A stretch of 64,000 nt of DNA from a virus. The stretch is taken from the IMG/VR virus record IMGVR_UViG_3300044641_010298, positions 40,213 to 104,212 of that record. One strand, 5' to 3'. The notes beneath the pieces are model-generated. The model was given only the letters and a program-made list of their open reading frames with translations, ran no database searches and had not been told where the DNA came from. Positions 36,418 through 44,955 of the stretch are shown piece after piece (the stretch's first letter is position 1; each line of letters opens with the position of its first letter). A program made the position numbers and the translations under genes.

Positions 36418-37722
36418 TCAGATTTCAAAATATTCGTCCTCGATCTCAGTTACCAGCTTAACTGGACCACCCCAGATCTCGCTGATATTTTTTACGCAAT
36501 TGTCAGCATAGTCAAGCTCAAGATCCCTGCCATCATGTTCGTGAACAAGTATCAAAGTATCCTTCTTGACTTCATCAACGTAAATGATAGGAATGCCATT
36601 GCCACCCACTGAGTTCAGTAGCGTCTGACGACACACCTTCCATCCGTCCTCATCTGACAAATCATCAATTGTCCAGTCTCCGTTCCGCTTCTTTGCTGAG
36701 TAGGTGAAAAGATTAAGCTTCTCACAAATGTCTCGATCCAGATACTGCATGATGAAAGACTCGTCATTGTGGACCTCCCTTGCGATAAAGCACTCCTCGA
36801 TTCCTCTCTCCTCTTCAATTTTCTTGAAGAGCTCAAATCCCAGATGATAAGGGTTGATTGATCCACCCCAGGGTCGAAGAACAAGGTTATGAATTCTGAG
36901 AAATGGAATGTGCATACTGTCAGGTAGCTCAAGCTGATTTAAAGTACGATAGTGCCAAAAACTTGCCCATCCCTCATTCATTACCTTTGTCCTGATCTGT
37001 GGCATGAAGTAGAGAGATTCTCCCCTGATGATCTCAATAATATCTTTCTGCCAAGGCTTAAGGTCTTTACAATTTTCCTGAAGGAATAGTAGAAGATCAT
37101 ATTCAGGTGCTAAAGGATGCTTAATCTGATCAGAATCTTTAAGATTTTTTGTATTCTTACTATCCTTCCAGAAAGATTCAACTAGATCTCTCTCTTCTCT
37201 CCTGAATCTTCCTCTCCTGTCAACCTGATACTGAATACTGTGGCATGAATCTATTAATTTCTCAACTCTTTCTATTCCAATTGAAGGATCTTCAATGTAT
37301 GACTGAATTCTAGATCTTGCGCTTCTAAATCTTGTTGTTACATTGTCAGCATCTGTATCTCTAAAAGTTCTGTTCTTCTTAAAGAAATCAGAATGACCCA
37401 CACAATGAGCCATAATCAGAACCTGAAGATATAGAGGATTCTCAAGCATCAGATATGCAATAGAAGGATTTGAGTTAATGATCAACTCATAAGGCAATCC
37501 CTCAGCTCCTGCATTGTACATGTGATGAGTTCTTTCAAATGACTTTCCATATGACCAGTGAGAAAAGTGAGAAGGCATGCCATGATAAGACATGTTTCCT
37601 ATCATCTCAAAATAATCACATGTCTCATATGCAATCTCATACCAGTCTAGCCCGCTCGCCTTAGAGATTTCGCATATCCTCCGGTCCCAGTCGGCAAGCT
37701 CCTCCATGGTCCAATTAGACAT
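36418..37722 (-). CDS. spoVR: SpoVR family protein
   Basis: 434 residues from ATG 37720-37722 with GGAGG eight bases ahead. Characteristic SpoVR blocks: FEMIGNMSYHGMPSHFSHWS, YELIINSNPSIAYLMLENP, MAHCVGHSDFFKKN, NEGWASFWHYRTLNQL and a C-terminal GNGIPIIYVDE. Full-length compared with bacterial SpoVR (about 450-510). Biochemical role unknown in bacteria. Overlaps yeaH by 8 bp. Confidence 0.93.
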   Translation of the reverse strand: MSNWTMEELADWDRRICEISKASGLDWYEIAYETCDYFEMIGNMSYHGMPSHFSHWSYGKSFERTHHMYNAGAEGLPYELIINSNPSIAYLMLENPLYLQVLIMAHCVGHSDFFKKNRTFRDTDADNVTTRFRSARSRIQSYIEDPSIGIERVEKLIDSCHSIQYQVDRRGRFRREERDLVESFWKDSKNTKNLKDSDQIKHPLAPEYDLLLFLQENCKDLKPWQKDIIEIIRGESLYFMPQIRTKVMNEGWASFWHYRTLNQLELPDSMHIPFLRIHNLVLRPWGGSINPYHLGFELFKKIEEERGIEECFIAREVHNDESFIMQYLDRDICEKLNLFTYSAKKRNGDWTIDDLSDEDGWKVCRQTLLNSVGGNGIPIIYVDEVKKDTLILVHEHDGRDLELDYADNCVKNISEIWGGPVKLVTEIEDEYFEI

Positions 37723-38908
37723 CTTCGATTCCTCCAAAAAGCTTCTTGAATACTGGCCAGATATCCTGTGCATTCTTAATAATGTTCATTTTAAACTTGG
37801 TATTCTGAAGTGAAACAAGGCTTCCCCAGACTGTCTTATCAACATCCTCATTCCAAGAGCTATCTGAACGAACTCCTGTTAAAATCTCAGAATATCCAAT
37901 CATTTGTGATATATCAGCAAGCTCTGCAAATTCTTTCTTTGCTTTTGCATTGTCTTCAGGCCAGTTATCACCATCAGTACAATGAAAAGCGTAGATGTTC
38001 CATGAAGAAGGGTGGAAGCGCTTCATTGCAATCTCTCTGGCAAGTGCCGGAGCCGAGCTAATGTACGTTCCTCCAGACTCGACACGCTTAAAGAACGAGT
38101 CTTCGTCAACTTCCCTAGCCTCAGTTGTGTGAGAGATGAATACAATTTCAAGATTCTCATACTTGTATCGAAGAAAATGGTATAGAACAAAGAAGAATGA
38201 TCTTGCTATGTATTTAACATCTTTCGTCATTGATCCTGATACATCCATCATAAAAAATACAACCGCGCTTGATGACTCCTTTGGTTTTGACTTAATGTGA
38301 TGATACCTTAGATCATTATCATGAAACGGGAATAGCTCTTCACCTGTCTCAGGATCTATCTCAATCTCGCCTGCTCTCTTTGCAGCAGATTTTCTCTTGA
38401 TTCTCTCAATTGCAGAAAGCTTCTTGTCAAGACGAGGCTGGATGCCAGTAGTTCTAGTTCCGTGGCGCTTTGGCTTCTCCTGCATGATTGTCTTGAGTCT
38501 CTTCTTATCAAGATCTGGCAGGCTTAAAGAGTCAAAAAGATATTCAGCTAATTCCTCTAGGGAGATCTCAACCTCATATGCCTCTTCGCCTTTATCTTTT
38601 CCCGCCTTGTTTCCACCGCCCTGACCTTGTTGTTGACCCTTTCTAACAACCTGACCTTCCTCAATGTCTTGACCCGGAGCAGATCCTATCTTCTTTTGTC
38701 CGGTGTTGTCACCGTATACAAACTGCCATTCCTTAATTCCTCGAACTGGAATTTTTATCCGCTTCTTTCCGTCTTGGCCAATAATTGATTCTTCAGAAAT
38801 AATGTCAGTAATACCATCTCTAATGGCTTTTTCAATCTTCTTCTTGTGTCTCGATCGATCTGAAGCAGACCTATCTGCAGACGTCTTGTGTTCGCGAAAG
38901 ATTGACAA
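37715..38908 (-). CDS. YeaH/YhbH (UPF0229) VWA-like protein
   Basis: 397 residues, TTG start at 38906-38908 with TAAGGAG ahead. N-terminal FREHKTSADRSASDRSRHKK and a Gly/Gln-rich linker (near residues 75-110) are typical of UPF0229. The VWA core FMMDVSGSMTKDVKYIARSF holds the metal-site DxSxS. In bacteria it is encoded with PrkA. It heads the three-gene operon; a GATATGTAG-like box (38963-38971) and an A/T-rich -10-like stretch lie upstream. Confidence 0.9.
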   Translation of the reverse strand: MSIFREHKTSADRSASDRSRHKKKIEKAIRDGITDIISEESIIGQDGKKRIKIPVRGIKEWQFVYGDNTGQKKIGSAPGQDIEEGQVVRKGQQQGQGGGNKAGKDKGEEAYEVEISLEELAEYLFDSLSLPDLDKKRLKTIMQEKPKRHGTRTTGIQPRLDKKLSAIERIKRKSAAKRAGEIEIDPETGEELFPFHDNDLRYHHIKSKPKESSSAVVFFMMDVSGSMTKDVKYIARSFFFVLYHFLRYKYENLEIVFISHTTEAREVDEDSFFKRVESGGTYISSAPALAREIAMKRFHPSSWNIYAFHCTDGDNWPEDNAKAKKEFAELADISQMIGYSEILTGVRSDSSWNEDVDKTVWGSLVSLQNTKFKMNIIKNAQDIWPVFKKLFGGIEDV

Positions 38909-38962
38909 AATTACTCCTTAGGACATTAGAATAATACACCAGCATGTTGATTCGTTCTATAG

Positions 38963-38971
38963 CTACATATT
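38963..38971 (-). promoter_or_regulatory. GATATGTAG-like box (8 of 9) upstream of yeaH
   Basis: AATATGTAG on the minus strand, about 55 bp before the TTG. Weaker and more distant than the boxes in front of the tagged genes. Confidence 0.35.
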
Positions 38972-39033
38972 TAGAAATACTAGCAATATTCGTCTCACGG
39001 GCTTTATTTTGGATCACAAGAGGAAAAGAAAAG

Positions 39034-39414
39034 ATGAGAAAAATGATAGTAGAAAAGAGTTGCGCTCAAGACAAAGATTCTGTATCTCTCATCTGCCAAT
39101 TTTGTCTATTTGCTACAGATCATCTTAAAATCGGAGATACAGATTATAAAGTTGTCATTACTGGGGATAAAGAAAAGCACGGAATTAAAACAACGGCATA
39201 TTTCAATCCCCAAACAAATGATCTAGTTATCTTTACAGCTGGCAGACATCCGCACGATATTTGTCGATCAATTGCACACGAGATGGTCCACATGCGTCAA
39301 GGAAAGCACAATTTCTATGGAAAGAAGAATATTAAAGATGTCGGAGGATTCTTTGAGGACGAAGCAAACGCTGTCGCAGGTCAAATTGTAAAGCTTTTTA
39401 TAGCATACAGATGA
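39034..39414 (+). CDS. Small zinc metallopeptidase-like protein (HExxH)
   Basis: 126 residues from the ATG at 39034; the earlier ATG (38944) lacks a ribosome site and would cover the divergent yeaH promoter region. Residues 82-86 are HEMVH inside SIAHEMVHMRQGK, a zincin motif; FFEDEANAVAG at about 106-116 could supply the third ligand. No signal peptide. One of only three rightward genes in the window; its stop nearly meets the end of the convergent tagged gene. Could process a virion or host protein. Confidence 0.72.
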   Translation: MRKMIVEKSCAQDKDSVSLICQFCLFATDHLKIGDTDYKVVITGDKEKHGIKTTAYFNPQTNDLVIFTAGRHPHDICRSIAHEMVHMRQGKHNFYGKKNIKDVGGFFEDEANAVAGQIVKLFIAYR

Positions 39415-39416
39415 AA

Positions 39417-39710
39417 CTATCTTCCAAATGCGATAATCTTCCATGCCTCTGGAAGGACTGCAATTCCTTCTTCGTGATCATTATCAAATGTCTCATCCTC
39501 AGCGTCTGTGTGCATTGCTTTACCTTGCGCTGCATCTAGGGCACTATCTGGATCCTCATCTGGAATTACTTCAATTCTAGACTGCGTGCCTACAGAATAT
39601 GAGCCAGGCTCGGCGACATAAGACTCTCTCTTGCCTGTAATCTCACCTTCTAGAAATTTTTTAACTTCCTCTTTGATGATTCTTCGAACCATTTTTTCGG
39701 ATATTATCAT
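39417..39710 (-). CDS. Tagged protein, 97 residues, unknown cargo
   Basis: Begins MIISEKMVRRIIKEEV, the N-terminal tag shared in this region, with a possible I-x-E cleavage site at residues 12-14. The rest is acidic and low-complexity (DEDPDSALDAAQ, DAEDETFDNDHEEG), without known domains. Preceded by GATATGTAG. Proposed head-internal protein. Confidence 0.6.
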   Translation of the reverse strand: MIISEKMVRRIIKEEVKKFLEGEITGKRESYVAEPGSYSVGTQSRIEVIPDEDPDSALDAAQGKAMHTDAEDETFDNDHEEGIAVLPEAWKIIAFGR

Positions 39711-39727
39711 TTAAGGCCTCTGTGATT

Positions 39728-39736
39728 CTACATATC
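39728..39736 (-). promoter_or_regulatory. GATATGTAG box
   Basis: GATATGTAGAATC on the minus strand, 17 bp before the ATG of the 39417-39710 gene. Confidence 0.55.
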
Positions 39737-39746
39737 TAGCCTATTG

Positions 39747-40568
39747 TCACTCATCCGGAAAAATCGATGAATCAAGCAATACCAGCCTGCCATCTCTGGC
39801 AATTCCAGTATTTTCACCGTTTATCTCGCTAACCCTGATATTGTACCGACCTAGCGCTCGGATGAATCCAGCAAACGTGGACGAGCTATCTTTGAGATCA
39901 CTGCGGATCGAGAGGAGAGAAATATCAGGATTTTGACTTTTTCTCACAATTTCCCCGCCAGGAAAATAATGTCGCAGGGTATCTTCCTCCCTCAATCTCT
40001 CCTGACGCCTGTCATTGTACCCTCCGAGGAGCACACGAATTAGGGTCGCGTATTCCTCAAGGCCCGTTTCCCCTAGAGATTTTGGATTAGGCAGAAGATC
40101 TGTTCGAAAGAATCGAAAGAAATCCGCCTCACGACGCAGCGGCTCAACTTCCTCCATGACGATCCAGGAGAAATCAGGCGCGTGCTCATATGATCGCGGA
40201 AAAACATCCGTTACGAGATCGTCTTGCCCCATTGTCCAGTCGTCCTGATTCATCTGACCAACATCAAAATCATCTGCTGGAATAGATCTCAGCCTGTCCT
40301 TGGAGATCTTGAGGACACGATTATTTCCAATAGTGAAAGTGACCCGAAAGGAGCCGTCTGCAATGTACTCAACCGGAATCCCGAATTTTTCTCGCAAGGA
40401 TTCAACTTCAGGATCATCAGGTCCAAACATCCACTCACCATGTCGACTAAACATCTCCATGAGAATATCTGAAAGTGCATCCAGGGTGCTTACACTTGTG
40501 ACCGCTTTCTGCTTTATTGAATCTGCAATAACCTCTTGAATTAAAGATTTAAGTAGATTCATCTTCAT
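39747..40568 (-). CDS. Kinase-like-fold protein with N-terminal tag variant
   Basis: 273 residues. The start MKMNLLKSLIQEVIADSIK is a tag variant with I-Q-E at residues 10-12. The body resembles a compact protein-kinase fold: EYIADGSFRVTFTIGNNRVLK (glycine-loop and Lys about 87), WIVMEEVEPL (hinge, 135-144), ENTGIARDGRLVLLDSS (N253 and D266 in the places of catalytic-loop Asn and DFG Asp). The catalytic-loop HxD is not clear, so activity is uncertain. Overlaps the next gene by 20 bp. Confidence 0.5.
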   Translation of the reverse strand: MKMNLLKSLIQEVIADSIKQKAVTSVSTLDALSDILMEMFSRHGEWMFGPDDPEVESLREKFGIPVEYIADGSFRVTFTIGNNRVLKISKDRLRSIPADDFDVGQMNQDDWTMGQDDLVTDVFPRSYEHAPDFSWIVMEEVEPLRREADFFRFFRTDLLPNPKSLGETGLEEYATLIRVLLGGYNDRRQERLREEDTLRHYFPGGEIVRKSQNPDISLLSIRSDLKDSSSTFAGFIRALGRYNIRVSEINGENTGIARDGRLVLLDSSIFPDE

Positions 40569-41418
40569 CTTTCAGAAGCTCCAAGATCTCGCCCGCCTGA
40601 ATCGCTCCAACAGGTCCAGTTAGCACCATCCCGAGCAATCGCTCAACGAGATCCTCGTCCTCCTCAAATTTGAGGAACTCGGCGACCCTCCCGAAAGAAC
40701 CGTTGATGGTCCGAAGGGCCTCGATCTCCTCAGGGTTGCTCTTGATGATCTCAATCGCATCAAGGTAACCCGCTGAGTACTGCTTGTTCTTCTCATTGTA
40801 CGTGTTTCGGAGCCAGGCACTGATCCGCTCACAGGCGAAATCAAGATCGCTGACCCCTTCAACCCAGCGTTGGCTCTCATTGGACGCTGTACGCTGGATC
40901 TCTTTTCCCATCTCCGGATGCTGCCTGTAGACTGTTGCACCGAGGCTATCGAGGAAGTACTGTGGACTTGCGACAAAGTTGTCCTCAGTGTGGCTCTCGT
41001 AGTACTCCATTACCTTACTGAAGATCGAGATGAGGTGCTCGGCAGCACGACGCTGGTCATCTGCATCCTGATCTTCAATCTTCACGTACTTCCAGCCGCC
41101 GTCAGGATCTTTCACCACACGCCACGCAGCGTCGTCGGCAATCTCCTTGAGGCGCTTGAGACCGGTGCCGGTGATCCAGGTACGGCAGAAGCAGGCGATG
41201 ACGTAAGCGACGTCATCGATGTGGGTGGGATCCTCAACATTTGGCAGCGGCTTCGGTGGGTCTTCCTTCTTTGCAGGCGGTGTCCAGTCCTCCTCGCCAT
41301 CGTCCGCGTCGGAAGCGCCGTCCCAGTCATCTTCGTAATCATCATCATCGACTGCCTCGAGGACCCGCTTCATCTCTTCCTTGATAATGTTTCTAAGTCT
41401 TGTTTCATTGATGAACAT
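40549..41418 (-). CDS. Tagged protein with C-terminal GPxGxxQAxE box (paralogue 1)
   Basis: 289 residues from ATG 41416-41418. This start, five codons inside the frame, places IIKEE at residues 11-15 as in the other tagged genes. An acidic linker (about 20-50) leads to a helical domain of about 200 residues. It ends in LTGPVGAIQAGEILELL, shared with the next three genes. More GC-rich than paralogue 2. Function unknown. Confidence 0.62.
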   Translation of the reverse strand: MFINETRLRNIIKEEMKRVLEAVDDDDYEDDWDGASDADDGEEDWTPPAKKEDPPKPLPNVEDPTHIDDVAYVIACFCRTWITGTGLKRLKEIADDAAWRVVKDPDGGWKYVKIEDQDADDQRRAAEHLISIFSKVMEYYESHTEDNFVASPQYFLDSLGATVYRQHPEMGKEIQRTASNESQRWVEGVSDLDFACERISAWLRNTYNEKNKQYSAGYLDAIEIIKSNPEEIEALRTINGSFGRVAEFLKFEEDEDLVERLLGMVLTGPVGAIQAGEILELLKDEDEST

Positions 41419-41441
41419 AGGATCTTCTCTCATGTCTTTAA

Positions 41442-42146
41442 TTATCCCAGAATATTAATGATCTCATAAGCCTGGATGACGCCATCCGGGCCCGATAGTA
41501 TCATATTTGTCAAATTTTCTTGATATTCTGGATCTATGTTACTAAAATTCACGTCCCTAAAAAAGACAAGTGCTTGCAAATAATTCATGTACAATTCTTT
41601 CATTTCTGGATCTGTTTTGTCAAACACAGATCTGAGCTCTTTAATCTCTGTGGATATAATTTTTTCTCTAGGAAAATCTCCTATTGACATCGATCTAGAT
41701 CTTATCTCAGCCATCTGGTTAAGGACATTATTTATTATTGATGAAATCTTATAGTATTTTCTCATAAATTCATCGCCGAATTTTTGTCTTTCTAGCGCTT
41801 GGAGCCCTGCAAATGTTTCTTCAATTTCTTGTCTTTTTAGACCTGGTGAAACATTTTTAATTACATCATAGAAATCATAGCTTTTGAAAAATGAAGAATT
41901 CACTCTAGAATTCTGTAGCATGTCTCTAAAGCTCTCAACTTCAAGAATTATGTCTGGATTAATGTCTTTGGAATTAGGACTCTCAAGAAAAATCTTGATG
42001 GAATATATGCGAGACTTAATTGTTTCATCTACTCCGAATCTCGCAAGAAGGGCACACATTAGCTGATAATCACTTTCCTGTGCAAGCTCATATGATTCCA
42101 AAAGAATCACACGAATTGCATGACGGATGGAATTTTCTTTTTTCAT
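41442..42146 (-). CDS. Tagged protein with GPxGxxQAxE box (paralogue 2)
   Basis: 234 residues, AT-rich. N-terminus MKKENSIRHAIRVILLESYE is a divergent tag with L-L-E at about residues 15-17. All-helical; ends VNFSNIDPEYQENLTNMILS then GPDGVIQAYEIINIL. The VN-x-S/T-N-I-D-x-E-Y stretch is shared with paralogue 3. Confidence 0.6.
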   Translation of the reverse strand: MKKENSIRHAIRVILLESYELAQESDYQLMCALLARFGVDETIKSRIYSIKIFLESPNSKDINPDIILEVESFRDMLQNSRVNSSFFKSYDFYDVIKNVSPGLKRQEIEETFAGLQALERQKFGDEFMRKYYKISSIINNVLNQMAEIRSRSMSIGDFPREKIISTEIKELRSVFDKTDPEMKELYMNYLQALVFFRDVNFSNIDPEYQENLTNMILSGPDGVIQAYEIINILG

Positions 42147-42154
42147 GACTTTAA

Positions 42155-42868
42155 TTATTCCAGAACTGATGCAAGCTCTGCAGCCTGCATAAGACCTTCC
42201 GGACCCTCAGCAATAAGTTCGCTGAGCTTCTCTCGATATTCAGCGTCTATATTAGTAGTGTTGACCTTCCTAAATCGAGATGCGCTTCTCATGCAAGACA
42301 CGTAAGTTTCTATTGTTGATCTTGGGATTTTCTGCAATATGAATCTGAGCGAGCGTATATTGCGCTTGGCCCCATCATGAGCGCTGATACCTGCATAGCT
42401 CTCTTGACCCTCAGCAAGCATTCTCAAGTTCCTTGCTAGGCCAGAAATGGGAGTCCTAATGTAGACTTCGTGCTCAAATAAGAAGGAGAAATTCTCATCG
42501 ATCCATACTCTGATCCTTTTCCATATATCATTTCTCGAATCTACATCAGCATAATCGTAAGCTAGTCCTATAACACTGTCAAGATCTCTTCTTCTTGCCA
42601 ACTCAGGGTCAGAGAGGCCAGATTTCAGCGCTTTTCCTACGTTCTCAATGTATTCAATGTCATTTTGGTCAAAAGTTTCTCGAGCGGGGCTTGCCAGGAA
42701 TCTAGAGATTGAATCTGCGAACCTAACAACGTTGCTTCTTTCTTCATCGTTTAGCATTATCGAGCAGATAAAATAAGCATTATCATCTGCTGAAGATGAC
42801 TTATTTTCCTCTGAGTCCTGGATCTGCTCAAAGATGAGCTGCCGAATTAGAGATTCTTTTTTATTCAT
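42155..42868 (-). CDS. Tagged protein with GPxGxxQAxE box (paralogue 3)
   Basis: 237 residues. N-terminus MNKKESLIRQLIFEQIQDSE (I-F-E at 12-14). Helical body; C-terminus VNTTNIDAEYREKLSELIAE then GPEGLMQAAELASVL. Closest by eye to paralogue 2. Eight bases separate it from the gene downstream. Confidence 0.6.
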   Translation of the reverse strand: MNKKESLIRQLIFEQIQDSEENKSSSADDNAYFICSIMLNDEERSNVVRFADSISRFLASPARETFDQNDIEYIENVGKALKSGLSDPELARRRDLDSVIGLAYDYADVDSRNDIWKRIRVWIDENFSFLFEHEVYIRTPISGLARNLRMLAEGQESYAGISAHDGAKRNIRSLRFILQKIPRSTIETYVSCMRSASRFRKVNTTNIDAEYREKLSELIAEGPEGLMQAAELASVLE

Positions 42869-42901
42869 TGCACTTCTCTCTGATCTATTTGTTTGATGGA
42901 T

Positions 42902-43579
42902 TCAAATTATTGAGTAAATTTCCAAAGCCTGCAAGAATCCAGATCCGTCAGGGCCAATGATCTTCATGAGCTGCTGCTTCTTTATTTTTGGGATGTCCTT
43001 CATGTTGCTCGCCATCTCGTACATGGAATCCATCAGCCTAATGGCCTCCTCGAGGTCGTCCCTGTTGATCTTTTGAAGCTTTTCGATATCTGGCTTCATG
43101 CCTCGAGGTGTGTTGTTGTCACGGTTAAACTGGCCTGCGGCCCAGCCATTTGCAAGAGTCCAGAAGATCTGCGGGCTTACATCCTTCGCGACGCTGTCGT
43201 ATAGTTGACCCTTGATCCTTGAGATGAGCTTCTTCGCCCGAACTGGATCGTACCCGAGCGCCTCGATCACCACCTTGGGTGCCTCATCAAGGTCGAAAGG
43301 AAAATCCTCTCCGGATCCCATGGACATGATCCCAAGATCAGCGACCTCCTCAGCCTCCTTCTGAGACAGCATGCTGTCAAGACCGAGCTTGATGAGACGT
43401 TCCCTGTTCTCAGGGGTGAACTTTGCCGACCAGCCCGGTCCAGGATTGATGAGCCTCCGGAAGCAATCGACGTAGAGCTCAGCAGGAACACTCGGCGGAA
43501 GGATGCTCATCACAGTGTATCTCTCGAGCAGAAGTGTCTCACTGATGATGCTACGAATCAAGGCCTCTTGTCTTCTCAT
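42902..43579 (-). CDS. Tagged protein with GPxGxxQAxE box (paralogue 4)
   Basis: 225 residues, GC-richer. N-terminus MRRQEALIRSIISETLLLE (I-S-E at 12-14). Contains AAGQFNRDNNTPRG and ends KKQQLMKIIGPDGSGFLQAL EIYSII-like. Preceded by GATATGTAAA 17 bp upstream, so it heads the four-paralogue operon. Confidence 0.6.
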   Translation of the reverse strand: MRRQEALIRSIISETLLLERYTVMSILPPSVPAELYVDCFRRLINPGPGWSAKFTPENRERLIKLGLDSMLSQKEAEEVADLGIMSMGSGEDFPFDLDEAPKVVIEALGYDPVRAKKLISRIKGQLYDSVAKDVSPQIFWTLANGWAAGQFNRDNNTPRGMKPDIEKLQKINRDDLEEAIRLMDSMYEMASNMKDIPKIKKQQLMKIIGPDGSGFLQALEIYSII

Positions 43580-43595
43580 TGAATCTCCGATAGAT

Positions 43596-43605
43596 TTACA
43601 TATCC
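43596..43605 (-). promoter_or_regulatory. GATATGTA(A) box
   Basis: GATATGTAAA on the minus strand, within about 25 bp of the ATG at 43577-43579; CGGAGA ribosome site lies between. Confidence 0.5.
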
Positions 43606-43706
43606 CGGAAAGGGATTCGAAAATTTTTTGAAAACCTCAAAAACAAAGAGGGAACTTCCCGTCAGTCAAAAAATCCCAGAAGAACATCCGAGCCTAGCAG
43701 CAAAAA

Positions 43707-44042
43707 TCAAGCCTTTCTGGCAGAAAAAATGATGTCACCCTCACGTGAAAAATCATACGCGATCTTCTTTCCACCATAAGCAGATCTTAGCTTTGACAGG
43801 CGGACAAGGGCGCGCTCAGCTGCCTTCTCGCTAATACCGAGCATTCCTGCAATCATCCAGGGAAAAATGATATTTCCACCCTTGGCGCCGCCCATGCTGT
43901 CGACTATGTCAATTGCCGTCCTAAGAACTTCCTCTTCTACCTCTGTCAGAGGATCAGTGAAGTAGCCATCGTTGGATTCTCTAATCAGAGAAGAAATTTC
44001 ACGTCTTACGATTCGACGAAGATTTGACTCAGATATGTTCAT
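43707..44042 (-). CDS. Tagged winged-helix-like protein
   Basis: 111 residues. Tag MNISESNLRRIVRREISSLI (possible I-R-E further along at SSLIRES). Residues about 35-105 look like a winged helix: LTEVEEEVLRTAIDIVDSM, WMIAGMLGISEKAAERALVR, then a beta wing GGKKIAYDFSREGDIIFSA. A DNA-binding regulator delivered with the genome is one reading. Confidence 0.58.
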   Translation of the reverse strand: MNISESNLRRIVRREISSLIRESNDGYFTDPLTEVEEEVLRTAIDIVDSMGGAKGGNIIFPWMIAGMLGISEKAAERALVRLSKLRSAYGGKKIAYDFSREGDIIFSARKA

Positions 44043-44055
44043 GATTTTTTCTCCT

Positions 44056-44928
44056 CTAGTTCACGTCAACGACAAGGATCTTTCCACGAAGATTCTGTCT
44101 CGCCTCGACGGCAGCCTGCTTGATCATTTTTCTAAGCAATTTGAACGCCTCCTGGACCTCCTCGGGTGCGGTCTCGAAAGCTTCAGAAAAAACAAATCCC
44201 TTGCCCGTGATGAGCTCCTGCGTCATCACCTCGGCAAGTGACTCAATATAGGAGCCGAGCTCTCCCTTCCTGGCAGAACCCATCGTTAGATACTTGTCGA
44301 AAGGAACATTAGCGCCCTCATCAATGATAGGAAATAGAGGATCATCAGGGCCCGCATAGTAGGTCTTGCTGCCAAGCTCGATGAAAGTGGGAGAGATCTT
44401 TGAAACCTCCTTGGCCGAATCATCATCCATACCATCAATGTTGAAAAATGCGTGGAAGATCATCCAGGGAGATGCCATGGTCCCACGCTCGGCGCCCGAG
44501 GTCGTATACAGTAAGATCAGATCATCAGGGCCCAGGTCATCAGGAGTTTTCCGATAGCCCATCTTCTGCATCTGTTTGATCTTTCTAGGCGTCAACGTCA
44601 GGACAATACCCCGGTTTGTGACACCATCAGTGAAATCTGTCCCACGTGCGTCAATGTCCTCAATATTTCCGACATAGGGCGCGACAAAGACTCGAAATGG
44701 AAGATGTGCGTAAAGTCGGAGCGCCGTATCTTCAAACTTCTTGCTAAGCGCAAGAGCCGTCGCCGCCCGGGGATTGGGAGAATATTGACCAGTTCCGCCT
44801 GCTTCAAAATCTTTGCTAGGCTTTCTTGAAAAACCAACGCCCAGCCTTCCAGCATAGGGCATCTCATCTAGCTTTCGAGAAAGCTCTTCTCTAATGATCT
44901 GCCTGATCGTGCTCTCTAGTATTCTCAA
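44056..44928 (-). CDS. Tagged protein, 290 residues, unknown enzyme-like
   Basis: Tag MRILESTIRQIIREELSRK followed by DEMPYAGRLGVGFSRKPSK, a Pro/Gly stretch often following such tags. A globular alpha/beta body follows (FRVFVAPYVGNIEDIDARG, GIVLTLTPRKIKQMQKMGY, DLILLYTTSGAERGTM). I do not recognise the fold. Preceded by a GATATGTAG box; followed with a 13-base gap by the winged-helix-like gene. Confidence 0.6.
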   Translation of the reverse strand: MRILESTIRQIIREELSRKLDEMPYAGRLGVGFSRKPSKDFEAGGTGQYSPNPRAATALALSKKFEDTALRLYAHLPFRVFVAPYVGNIEDIDARGTDFTDGVTNRGIVLTLTPRKIKQMQKMGYRKTPDDLGPDDLILLYTTSGAERGTMASPWMIFHAFFNIDGMDDDSAKEVSKISPTFIELGSKTYYAGPDDPLFPIIDEGANVPFDKYLTMGSARKGELGSYIESLAEVMTQELITGKGFVFSEAFETAPEEVQEAFKLLRKMIKQAAVEARQNLRGKILVVDVN

Positions 44929-44946
44929 GTGAAATCCTTGTTAGGG

Positions 44947-44955
44947 CTACATATC
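44947..44955 (-). promoter_or_regulatory. GATATGTAG box
   Basis: CGATATGTAGCCC on the minus strand, 18 bp before the ATG of the 44056-44928 gene; AAGGA lies between. Confidence 0.55.
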
